From the NCBI GenBank assembly GCA_964633205.1, contig CAZWFN010000080.1:1-27333 (forward strand): 27,333 nucleotides of DNA. The letters run 5' to 3'. This document shows positions 18,758 to 26,539 of the stretch, in pieces. The translations under genes and the position numbers were made by a program. The notes beneath the pieces are model-generated. The model was not told the origin of the DNA. It saw nothing but the letters and a program-made list of their open reading frames with translations, and did not search any database. Origin of the DNA: CAYVQE01 sp964633205. GTDB taxonomy: Bacteria; Myxococcota; B64-G9. How positions within the stretch are numbered: the first letter of the stretch is position 1; each line of letters starts with the position of its first letter.

Positions 18758-21464
18758 GAACCACCGCGACCCCTTGGGCGACACCCAGAGCGAACGCAAG
18801 CGGCGCTGGCAGGGGCTGCGCCGCTGGTGGTTGCACCTGACCTTCGCGCTGGTGTTGCTGGTGCTCGGGGTGACCGTGGCCACCATCAACAACCCGGCCA
18901 CCACCAGCCCGGCCCTGCCCCTCAGCCTGGATGCGGTGGGTCGGGTGGCCAGCTCCGATGTGCGGGCCCAGATCGGCTTCAGCGTCCGCGACACCGAGGC
19001 CACCGAGCGCAAGCGGGTCGAGGCCGAAGCGGCCGTTCGCTCGGTCTACGACTTCGAGCAGGAGCTGGGCCAGGAGCGGCTGCGCCGCTTGCGCGAGGCC
19101 TTCGCCGAGATGCGCCGTATCAGCGAGCGCCAGCGGCAGCGGGCCGAGGCCGCGCAGGCGCTCGGGCCGGAGGCCGCCGGCGCCGCCGACGACGAGAACA
19201 CCGAGCCAGCGGAGCCCGGCGCCGCCGCCGACGAGAACACCGAGCCAGCGGCGCCCGGCGCAGCCGAGGAGCGCCCGCGGCCGAGCGCGTCCCAGGAACG
19301 GGATGCCCGGATCGACGCCGCGCTCGATGCCCACAAGGGCGAATTTTTCAAGCTGCTGCAGGTGGTGGTCGAGGAGCGCGACTTCGCGCGGCTCAAGCGC
19401 GATCGCTTTTCGGCCGAGACCATGGCGGCCGTGGCCCGGCTGGTCGAAAAGGCCATGCAGCAGATGATCGTACCCAATCGGGAGCTGCTGACGGCCGATC
19501 GGGCTCGCGGCATCACGGTCCGCTTCCTGCGCAACCGGGTGCCCCAGCGCGAGATGGTGGTCACCGTGTTCTCCCGGATCCAGGACCTGGACGAGGCTCT
19601 GGCGCGGGTCGAGCAGACGGCGGCCTTGGAGCTGGTCGGCTTCGAGGGCCCGTTGAAGGCCACCATCGTCCGCTTGGCCAAGGCGCTGGTCGAGCCGAAC
19701 ATGTTCTTCAACCGCGAGGAGACGCGGCGCCGCAAAGAGGAAGCCCGCGAGAACGTGCAGCCGCTCGAGATCAGCTACAAGAAGGACGAGATCATCATCC
19801 GCTCGGGCGAGCAGATCCAGAAAAAGCACGTGCAGGCCTTCCAGCAGATGGCCCAGCTGACCGAGGTGACCCATGCCGGTCAGCTGGCGGTCGGCACCGT
19901 GATGCTGGTGGTGATGCTGCTGTTGCTGGTCGCCTGGTATGCCGGCCGGCAGTTCCGCCAGCTGCGGGTAAGGCCCAGGGACCTCGGATTGCTGGCGCTG
20001 GTCATGTTCGTCTCGCTGGTGGCGGTCAAGGTGTGGTTCTGGATCTTCGGTGCCGTCTGGGGCCAGTTCAGTCTGCTGCCGCTGGAGAGCTACTACTTCG
20101 CCATCCCCTTCGCCGCCGGCGCCATGCTGGTGCGCTTCGTTCTCAACAGCGAGATGGCGCTGGCCTTCGCCGCGGCGTTCAGCGTGCTGGCCGGGTTGGT
20201 GATGGAGTCCAATGTCGGCTGGGCGATCTACTGTCTGGTCAGCTCGCTGGTGGCCGCGGCCGCCGTCAACCAGGTGCGCCAGCGCACCTCCTTGCTCTAT
20301 GCCGGCGCGTTGACCGGTCTGGCGAACGTGGTGCTGGCGGTGGCCATGTCCCTGTACGCCGGCTCGTTTTTCTCCTTCCATACCCTGTTCTCGGTGATGA
20401 TGGCGTTTTCGGGCGGGATCCTGGCGGCCATCATCGTGGCCGGGGTGGCGCCGCTGATCGAGGTGGCCTTCGGCTATACCACCGATATCAAGCTGCTGGA
20501 GCTGGCCAACCTGAACCATCCCCTGCTCAAGGATCTCATCGTGCAAGCGCCCGGCAGCTACCACCACAGCATCATCGTGGGCTCGCTGGTCGAGGCCGCC
20601 GCCGAGTCCATCGACTGCAACCCGTTGCTGGCGCGGGTGATGGCCTACTATCACGACATCGGCAAGATCAAGAAACCGTCCTACTTTTCGGAGAACCAGC
20701 GCGACGGGGCCAACCGCCACGACAAGCTCAAACCGTCGCTCAGCGCTTCGGTGCTGCGGGCCCACGTCAAGGACGGTGCCGAGCTGGCGCGCGAATCGCG
20801 GCTCGGACAACCCATCCTGGATGCCATCCAGCAGCATCACGGCACGTCCTTGATGAAGTTCTTCTACCAGCGCGCCCGCGATCAGGCCGAGTCGCCGGAT
20901 CTGGTCAAGGAAGAGGACTTCCGCTACAGTGGGCCGAAGCCGCAGACGCGCGAGGTGGCCCTGGTCATGCTGGCCGACAGCGTCGAGGCGGCCGCCAAGA
21001 GCATCGCCGATCCGTCGCCCGCCCGGCTGCAAGGCCTGGTGCAGAACATGATCAACCGCATCTTCGTCGATGGCCAGCTCGACGAGTGCAATCTGACCCT
21101 GCAAGATCTGCACCGCATCGCACGGGCTTTCAACCGCGTGCTGACTGGCATCTACCACCACCGGCCCGACTACCCCGAGCTGGCCACCCGCGACGCCCGG
21201 CCGCGAGAAGCCCTCGAGAAGAAAGCGGGCGACCGGAAAGCCTCGGATTCGAAACCGGGCGAGGAGCCGGAAGCCGAGCGGGCGGCGGCCGCCAAGGCGC
21301 ACGAGGCGGACGGGCCGGCCGCCGGTGATGGCCCGGCCAAGGACAAGGCCGGGGCGGCCAAGCCGGCCGAGGCCGGTGGGGCGGGGGACAAGTGCCGCGA
21401 CGAGGCCAAACGCCAGGAGACGCCGGACGACAAGCAGGAGGACATCAAGCGCCTGGGCATCTGA
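18744..21464 (+). CDS. pgpH: PgpH-type 7TM receptor with HD domain (cyclic di-AMP phosphodiesterase)
   Basis: A predicted 906-residue inner-membrane protein of the YqfF/PgpH (7TMR-HDED plus HD) family. It has one N-terminal membrane helix (~29-50), a large extracytoplasmic domain (~55-375), about seven membrane helices (~385-590) and a cytoplasmic HD domain. The HD signature is intact: SYHHSIIVGSL (His607/608), AYYHDIGKIKKPSYF (His637-Asp638) and downstream QHHGTSLMKFFY. Characterised PgpH enzymes hydrolyse cyclic di-AMP to pApA. The C-terminal ~85 residues are a Lys/Glu/Ala-rich tail not expected in the core family. The extracytoplasmic domain carries an inserted Ala/Glu/Pro tandem repeat. 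GGAGG lies 8 nt before the ATG, inside the end of phoH. Enzyme activity is inferred from the motifs. Confidence 0.9.
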   Translation: MANGRNHRDPLGDTQSERKRRWQGLRRWWLHLTFALVLLVLGVTVATINNPATTSPALPLSLDAVGRVASSDVRAQIGFSVRDTEATERKRVEAEAAVRSVYDFEQELGQERLRRLREAFAEMRRISERQRQRAEAAQALGPEAAGAADDENTEPAEPGAAADENTEPAAPGAAEERPRPSASQERDARIDAALDAHKGEFFKLLQVVVEERDFARLKRDRFSAETMAAVARLVEKAMQQMIVPNRELLTADRARGITVRFLRNRVPQREMVVTVFSRIQDLDEALARVEQTAALELVGFEGPLKATIVRLAKALVEPNMFFNREETRRRKEEARENVQPLEISYKKDEIIIRSGEQIQKKHVQAFQQMAQLTEVTHAGQLAVGTVMLVVMLLLLVAWYAGRQFRQLRVRPRDLGLLALVMFVSLVAVKVWFWIFGAVWGQFSLLPLESYYFAIPFAAGAMLVRFVLNSEMALAFAAAFSVLAGLVMESNVGWAIYCLVSSLVAAAAVNQVRQRTSLLYAGALTGLANVVLAVAMSLYAGSFFSFHTLFSVMMAFSGGILAAIIVAGVAPLIEVAFGYTTDIKLLELANLNHPLLKDLIVQAPGSYHHSIIVGSLVEAAAESIDCNPLLARVMAYYHDIGKIKKPSYFSENQRDGANRHDKLKPSLSASVLRAHVKDGAELARESRLGQPILDAIQQHHGTSLMKFFYQRARDQAESPDLVKEEDFRYSGPKPQTREVALVMLADSVEAAAKSIADPSPARLQGLVQNMINRIFVDGQLDECNLTLQDLHRIARAFNRVLTGIYHHRPDYPELATRDARPREALEKKAGDRKASDSKPGEEPEAERAAAAKAHEADGPAAGDGPAKDKAGAAKPAEAGGAGDKCRDEAKRQETPDDKQEDIKRLGI
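19191..19259 (+). repeat. 39-bp-period direct repeat inside pgpH
   Basis: Two 30-nt segments (19191-19220 and 19230-19259) beginning GACGAGAACACCGAGCCAGC differ at one base and are spaced 39 bp apart. They encode two DENTEPAEPG/DENTEPAAPG units in the extracytoplasmic domain. This is a recent in-frame duplication. Confidence 0.85.
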
Positions 21465-21479
21465 GCGCCGAGCCCTCCC

Positions 21480-21932
21480 ATGAGCGTCCAGCTGACAAAG
21501 CGCCGCGGCACCCCGCCGATCGATCGCCGCAAGTTGCAGCGCCGCGCCCAGCAGCTGTTGGCGGCGTTGGATCTGGCCGCTTGCGAGCTGTCGCTGCTGC
21601 TGACCGACGACGCCGAGATGCGCGCGCTCAACCGCGACTGGCGCGGCCGTGACCGGACCACCGATGTCCTGGCCTTCGCCCAGCGCGAAGGACCGGGCGC
21701 CGAGCTGGACCGCAGCCTGCTGGGCGATGTGGTCATTTGCTTGCCCCAGGCCCAACGTCAGGCGCGCCGCCGCGCCGCTGCGCTGTGGGACGAGTTGCTG
21801 GTGCTGCTGGTCCACGGGGTGCTCCACCTGGTGGGCCACGATCACGAAGGGGTGGGGCGCCGCCGGGCTGCGGCCATGCGCCGCGAGCAGCGGCGCCTGG
21901 TCGATCGGCTGCGCCGGCTCGAACGGCCATGA
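21480..21932 (+). CDS. ybeY: Endoribonuclease YbeY (rRNA maturation factor)
   Basis: A predicted 150-residue metalloprotein of the UPF0054/YbeY family, close to the usual length. The zinc-binding signature HGVLHLVGHDH places the three ligands at His112, His116 and His122. The upstream LNRDWRGRDRTTDVLAF and GDVVICLPQA motifs are also characteristic. YbeY acts in 16S rRNA 3' maturation and ribosome quality control, often with PhoH/YbeZ, which is encoded two genes upstream. The start is 15 nt after the pgpH stop and has only a weak ribosome site. The stop overlaps the lnt start as ATGA, indicating coupled translation. Confidence 0.95.
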   Translation: MSVQLTKRRGTPPIDRRKLQRRAQQLLAALDLAACELSLLLTDDAEMRALNRDWRGRDRTTDVLAFAQREGPGAELDRSLLGDVVICLPQAQRQARRRAAALWDELLVLLVHGVLHLVGHDHEGVGRRRAAAMRREQRRLVDRLRRLERP

Positions 21933-23599
21933 GCAACGCGCCCGGCCCCGCTCGCAGCGTGGCGACTCAGCCCCGACGCCGGCTGTGCCCACCGCGCCGC
22001 GACGCCCTGCTGGCCTGCGCGGCCGGCTTCGCCATGGCCCTGTGCCAGGCGTTGGTATTGCCGGACCGGCAGGGCACGGAGCTGGGCCCCGGTGGCTGGC
22101 TCGATCCGCTGGCCCTGGTGGCGCTGGTGCCGCTGGTCTGGGTGCTGGTCGCGGTCACACCACGGCGGGCCGCCTGGCTGGGCTGGCTGGCCGGTTGCTG
22201 CTACTTCGGCACCAGCCTGTGGTGGATCACCGCCCCGATGACCAGCCACAGCCCGATCCCATGGATCGGTGCGGTGCCCATCCTGCTGGCGCTGGTGGCT
22301 TTCTTGGCGTTGTTCTGGGCGGTGGCCACCTGGGCCGCCCGCCGGCTGCAGCTGGGCTTGGGATTGGAGCTGACCTGGGGCCTGCCGCTGGTCTGGACGG
22401 CGGCCCTGCTCGCCCGCAACCACCTGTTGACCGGCTTCCCCTGGGCGGCGGTCGGCTACAGCCAGGTTCGCTCGCTGTGGCTGGCCCAGCTGGCCAGCCT
22501 GGGGGGGGTCTACCTGGTGGGCTTCGTCGTCATCTGGACCAATGCCGTGGTGGCCCACCTCGGCCGGGCCTGGAGCGGCCGGCGCCGGCCGGCCTGGGGC
22601 TTGGTGGCGGTCTGGGCTGTCTGTCTGCTGGCCGCTGCCGGCTGGGGAGCCTGGCGCTTGGCCACGGCGCCCGCCGCCGGCGACCGGCGTCAGCTGCGGC
22701 TGGCGGTGATCCAGGGCAACCTCGACGAACGCGCCCGACTGCGCGGCTGGCGGGATCAGCGCTGGGTGCTGGAGCGGCTGGGTGCGGCCAGCCGGGCCGC
22801 GGTGGCTGCGGGCGCCGAGCTGGTCGTCTGGCCCGAGGCCAGCCTGCCGGATCCCTTGCCGACAGCGACCGTCGCGCTGGACCGGCGGCTGGGGCTGGAG
22901 ACCGACCTGGGCGCCGGGCTGCTGCTGGGCGCGGTCGGGCTGGAACGGCGGGCCGCCGGCTGGCGCAAGACCAACAGCGCCTTCGTGGTCGACGGCGGCG
23001 GGCGCCTGGTGGGCCGCTATGACAAGGTGCACCTGGTGCCCTTCGGCGAGTACGTGCCGCTGGGCTGGCTGCTGCCCTGGAAGTGGTTCGTTCCCGACGG
23101 CATGGTCTGGTTCAGCCCGGGGACGGGCCACGCCCCGCTGCAGACCCCGTGGGGCGAGTTGGGTGTGTTGATCTGCTACGAGGCCGTTTTTCCGGAGATC
23201 GCCCGGCGCAGCGTGGCGGCCGGCGCCGAGCTGCTGGTCAACATCACCAACGATGCCTGGTTCGGCCGCTCGGCGGCGCCGGCCCAGCACTTGTTGATGA
23301 GCCGGATGCGCTCCATCGAGACCGATCGCTGGCAGGTGCGGGCAGCCAATACCGGCTACAGCGCCATCGTCGGCCCGCGCGGCCGGCTGCTGCAGCGGGC
23401 GCCGTTGGGCCTGGTGATCGGGGGGCCGCGCCGGTTGGCCCGCGAGGCGCTGGCCCAGCCGGTGACGCTGAGCCACGCCGTGGCGCTGCGCACCAGCACC
23501 AGCGTCTACGTCGCCACCGGCGACTGGTTCGCCTGGGCCTGTCTGGCGGGCACCCTGGTGGGGCTGGGGCTTGGCTGGTGGCGGCGCCGGCGCCATTGA
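21929..23599 (+). CDS. lnt: Apolipoprotein N-acyltransferase
   Basis: A predicted 556-residue inner-membrane enzyme that adds the third acyl chain to the N-terminal Cys of lipoproteins. The N-terminal half has several membrane helices. The periplasmic nitrilase-like domain starts near residue 258 (RLAVIQGNLDE) and carries the catalytic triad: Glu303 in WPEAS, Lys366 in YDKVHLVPFGEYVP and Cys416 in ICYEAVFPE. NITNDAWFG and the final C-terminal membrane helix are also typical. The start is the ATG overlapping the ybeY stop. Longer in-frame frames upstream lie inside ybeY and are not used. The lipoproteins encoded at 6631 and 5097 would be substrates. A run of eight G at 22501-22508 in the coding sequence is noted. 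Confidence 0.95.
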   Translation: MSNAPGPARSVATQPRRRLCPPRRDALLACAAGFAMALCQALVLPDRQGTELGPGGWLDPLALVALVPLVWVLVAVTPRRAAWLGWLAGCCYFGTSLWWITAPMTSHSPIPWIGAVPILLALVAFLALFWAVATWAARRLQLGLGLELTWGLPLVWTAALLARNHLLTGFPWAAVGYSQVRSLWLAQLASLGGVYLVGFVVIWTNAVVAHLGRAWSGRRRPAWGLVAVWAVCLLAAAGWGAWRLATAPAAGDRRQLRLAVIQGNLDERARLRGWRDQRWVLERLGAASRAAVAAGAELVVWPEASLPDPLPTATVALDRRLGLETDLGAGLLLGAVGLERRAAGWRKTNSAFVVDGGGRLVGRYDKVHLVPFGEYVPLGWLLPWKWFVPDGMVWFSPGTGHAPLQTPWGELGVLICYEAVFPEIARRSVAAGAELLVNITNDAWFGRSAAPAQHLLMSRMRSIETDRWQVRAANTGYSAIVGPRGRLLQRAPLGLVIGGPRRLAREALAQPVTLSHAVALRTSTSVYVATGDWFAWACLAGTLVGLGLGWWRRRRH

Positions 23600-23660
23600 C
23601 AGGCCAGCAGCGTTGCGGTAGGCATGTCGACCAGCTGAATTGGAACGGGAGCCCACGACC

Positions 23661-24771
23661 ATGTCCAAGGAAATCAACGAGCGCCTGGAAAGCCTGCGGG
23701 ACAGGCTGGATGCGCTAAGGGGGCCTCTTTGACGTCGCTGGCAAACGCCAGCGCATCGAGGCCATCGACCGCGAGATGGAGCAACCCGACTTCTGGGACA
23801 AGCCCCAGCGGGCGGCGGCCGTCCAGAAAGAACGATCCGATCTGGCGGAACTGGTCGACGCCTTCGATGATCTGAGCACCCGCATCAAGGACGCGCTGGA
23901 GCTGCTGGAGCTGGCCGAAGCCGAGTCGGACGAAGAGGTGGCTGCGGGCATCGAGACCGACCTGGAGCGGATGGAGTCGGATCTGCGCCGCATGGAGTTG
24001 GCCCGCATGCTGTCCGGGCCCAACGATCAGCGGCCGGCCATTCTGAGCATCAACGCCGGGGCGGGTGGAACCGAATCCTGCGACTGGGCCGACATGCTGC
24101 TGCGGATGTACCTGCGCTACTGCGAACGGCGCGACTGGTCGACCTCGATCATCGACTACCAGGCCGGTGACGAAGCCGGCGTCAAGTCGGTGACCCTCAC
24201 CGTGGACGGGCACAATGCCTACGGCTACCTGCGGGCCGAGGTGGGCATCCACCGGCTGGTGCGCATCTCGCCCTTCGATGCGGCCAAGCGGCGCCACACC
24301 TCCTTCGCCAGCGTCTTCGTCTTTCCGCAGATCGACGACGAGGTCGAGGTCGAGGTGCGCGACGAGGACTTGCGGGTCGACACCTACCGCGCCTCGGGCG
24401 CCGGCGGGCAACACGTCAACAAGACCGATTCGGCGGTGCGCTTGACCCACCTGCCGAGCGGCATCGTGGTCGCCTGCCAGAACGAGCGCAGCCAGCACCG
24501 CAACCGGGCCACGGCCATGCGCATCCTGAAGGCGCGGCTCTACGAGGTGGAGTTGGAGAAGCGCCGGGCGGAGGAGGATGCGCTGCACGCCCAGAAGAAA
24601 GAGATCGCCTGGGGCTCGCAGATCCGTTCTTACGTGCTGCAGCCCTACCGGATGGTCAAGGACCACCGCACCAACGTCGAGATGGGCGACGTCGATCGGG
24701 TGATCGACGGCGATCTCGATCGGTTCATCGAGGCCTACCTGCTGCGGGCCGACGAACAGGACGGCGGCTGA
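23661..24771 (+). CDS. prfB: Peptide chain release factor 2, expressed by programmed +1 frameshift
   Basis: RF2 recognises UGA and UAA stop codons and triggers peptide release. The coding sequence is in two frames, 23661-23729 and 23731-24771, giving a 369-residue protein. The first 23 codons (MSKEINERLESLRDRLDALR...) run into an in-frame TGA at 23730-23732, and skipping one T restores the frame into DVAGKRQRIEAID. The SPF tripeptide that reads the stop codon is at residues 203-205. The catalytic GGQ is at 248-250 within GAGGQHVNKTDSAVR. Positions agree closely with E. coli RF2. A weak GGGAG lies 9 nt before the ATG. It is 61 nt after lnt and 4 nt before the permease gene. A single-frame reading starting later would lack the N-terminal helix. 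Confidence 0.96.
23718..23733 (+). promoter_or_regulatory. prfB autoregulatory +1 frameshift site
   Basis: AGGGGG (23718-23723), a 3-nt spacer (CCT) and CTT-TGA-C (23727-23733) reproduce the classic prfB frameshift element: an internal Shine-Dalgarno sequence, a slippery CUU codon and a UGA followed by C. When RF2 is scarce the ribosome slips +1 and makes more RF2. Confidence 0.96.
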
Positions 24772-24775
24772 GGCG

Positions 24776-26353
24776 GTGGCCCGGCGCGAGGGACAGCACG
24801 CCTGGCTGCGCACCCTGATCGCGGCGGTCGGCGGGGCCTTGGGGGCCTGGGGGCTGCTGGTCGGCCGGCAGTGGTTGTTCCAGCGCCTCGGCTGGCCGGC
24901 GGCGGCAGCGCCGGAGCTGGGGCTGATCGCGGCCCAGGGCCTGGCGCTGGGGGCCTTGCTCGGCTGGATCGAGCGGCCCGATTTCCCGGGTCTGGCCGGC
25001 TTCGTCGCCAGCCTGCCGGTGCCGCTGCGGCTGTTGCAACTCGACGGCTGGCAGCTGGCGCTCGACAACACCGTCGGCATCCTGCTGCGCTTCGAAGCCC
25101 ACTTCGCGGCGGTCTATCTGGCCGCCCTGATCCTGTTTTTGGTCCGCGGCGGCGGTCTGGCCTACCCGCGCTTCATCGGCCTACGCTACCTGCGCTTCAA
25201 GCTGATCACCGCCATCTCGGTGGTGGGGGTGGCACTGGGGGTGGCCGGGTTGGCGGTGGCGCTGAGCATCATGAGCGGCTTCGAGACCGAGCTGCGCGAC
25301 AAGATCATCGGCAGCAACGCCCATGCGGTGTTGCAAAAGCGCGGCTTCGATTTTTCCGAGTATCCGGGCACCCTGGCCAAACTGGCGCACGTCGACGGGG
25401 TGGCGGCGGCCAGCCCCTTCGTGTTCAGCGAGGTGATGGTGCGCTCGGGCCCCCACCTGTCGGGTGTGTTTCTCAAGGGCATCGAGCCGCGCAGCGTCCA
25501 GCGGGTCCATCCGCTCGATCCGGAGCAGGGCTCGTTGGCCGCGCTGGACGCCGACGGACCACCCAGAATCCTGATCGGCCGCGGCCTGGCCGAGACCCTG
25601 CACGTGGAGCTGGGCGATGCCATCGAGGTGCTTACGCCCACCGGTGACGAAGGCGGGCTGAGCGGACCGCTGCCGCGTTCGCGCACCTTCCGCCTGGTGG
25701 GCATCTTCCATACCGGCATGTACGAGTTCGACTCCAAGTCGGTCTACATCCACCTGGCCGAGGCCCAGGACTTCTTCGGGCTGGACGAGTCGGTCACCGG
25801 AATCGCCCTGCGGCTGACCGACGTGGAACGCGCCGGTCCGATCTGCGAGCGGGTCGTCGCCGCGCTGGACGGCTATCCCTTCTACACGCGGACCTGGTAC
25901 GACATGAACCGCAACCTGTTCTCCGCGCTGAAGCTGCAGAAGGTCGGCATGTTCATCGTGCTGGTGATCGTGATCCTGGTCTCGGCCTTCGGGGTGGTGG
26001 CCACGCTGGTCATGCTCGTATGGGAGAAGGTGAAGGAGATCGCCATCTTGAAGTCGATGGGGGCCACCGGCGACGGGGTGATGAAGGTGTTCATGGTCGA
26101 GGGCATCACCATCGGGCTGGCCGGCACGCTGTTGGGGGTGGTGCTGGGTACGGCCACCTGCGCCGCCCTGGCCGCCTGGGGCTTGGAGCTGGATCCGGAG
26201 GTGTACTACATCGAGCGGTTGCCGGTGGCGCTGCATCCGCTGGAGATATTCCTGGTGGCCGGGGTGGCGCTGCACATCTGCTTCGTGGCCACCATCTACC
26301 CTTCCCGCCGCGCCGCGCGGCTGACTCCGGTGGCGGGATTGCGCTACGACTGA
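24776..26353 (+). CDS. LolC/LolE-family lipoprotein-release ABC permease with N-terminal extension
   Basis: A predicted 525-residue inner-membrane permease. The core from about residue 132 (RFIGLRYLRF, ISVVGVALGVAGLAVALSIMSGFETELRDKIIG) matches the first helix of LolC/LolE. It is followed by a periplasmic MacB-like domain and three C-terminal helices (MFIVLVIVILVSAFGVVATLVMLVWEK, KEIAILKSMGAT). LolCDE extracts mature lipoproteins from the inner membrane for transfer to LolA. Residues 1-131 are an extra N-terminal segment with about three membrane helices (near 12-30, 48-65 and 105-124), not present in the roughly 400-residue E. coli proteins. GTG at 24776 is the first possible start, 4 nt after prfB. 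No good ribosome site is seen, so translational coupling is likely. The lolD ATPase gene is not in the window. Confidence 0.85.
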   Translation: MARREGQHAWLRTLIAAVGGALGAWGLLVGRQWLFQRLGWPAAAAPELGLIAAQGLALGALLGWIERPDFPGLAGFVASLPVPLRLLQLDGWQLALDNTVGILLRFEAHFAAVYLAALILFLVRGGGLAYPRFIGLRYLRFKLITAISVVGVALGVAGLAVALSIMSGFETELRDKIIGSNAHAVLQKRGFDFSEYPGTLAKLAHVDGVAAASPFVFSEVMVRSGPHLSGVFLKGIEPRSVQRVHPLDPEQGSLAALDADGPPRILIGRGLAETLHVELGDAIEVLTPTGDEGGLSGPLPRSRTFRLVGIFHTGMYEFDSKSVYIHLAEAQDFFGLDESVTGIALRLTDVERAGPICERVVAALDGYPFYTRTWYDMNRNLFSALKLQKVGMFIVLVIVILVSAFGVVATLVMLVWEKVKEIAILKSMGATGDGVMKVFMVEGITIGLAGTLLGVVLGTATCAALAAWGLELDPEVYYIERLPVALHPLEIFLVAGVALHICFVATIYPSRRAARLTPVAGLRYD

Positions 26354-26430
26354 ATGTGCGGCAGTGGGAATGCCCGTCTGCGGCCGGCTGTTGTCCGTTG
26401 GAAAAACGATTCGAATTCCGGCGCATCGGG

Positions 26431-26451
26431 CCCGCTGGGGACCGGGTTTTT
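26431..26451 (+). terminator. Weak candidate terminator after the permease gene
   Basis: CCCG (26431-26434) and CGGG (26443-26446) can pair around an 8-nt loop. A run of five T follows at 26447-26451. The stem is short, so termination may be partial or absent. Confidence 0.3.
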
Positions 26452-26453
26452 GC

Positions 26454-26483
26454 TTGACCCACAGGCGGTTTTCGGGCTATCGT
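26454..26483 (+). promoter_or_regulatory. Candidate promoter for lysS
   Basis: TTGACC (26454-26459), an 18-nt spacer and TATCGT (26478-26483) give 5/6 and 4/6 matches to sigma70 consensus. The pair lies 57 nt or more before the lysS ATG, in the 186-nt gap after the permease gene, supporting separate transcription of lysS. Confidence 0.5.
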
Positions 26484-26539
26484 GCGGCAACCCGCCTCTG
26501 GGCGAAAAGCTTTTTTTAATCGAGGAGTTAGTCGCTTTC

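Noticed and set aside
18702..21992. 1096-codon antisense frame opposite pgpH and ybeY
   Set aside because: It spans two well-supported genes, and its His/Gln/Arg-rich content is a complement artefact.
23776..24771. Single-frame prfB starting at an internal ATG
   Set aside because: This would drop the conserved N-terminal helix. The frameshift element and upstream ATG give a protein of normal RF2 length.
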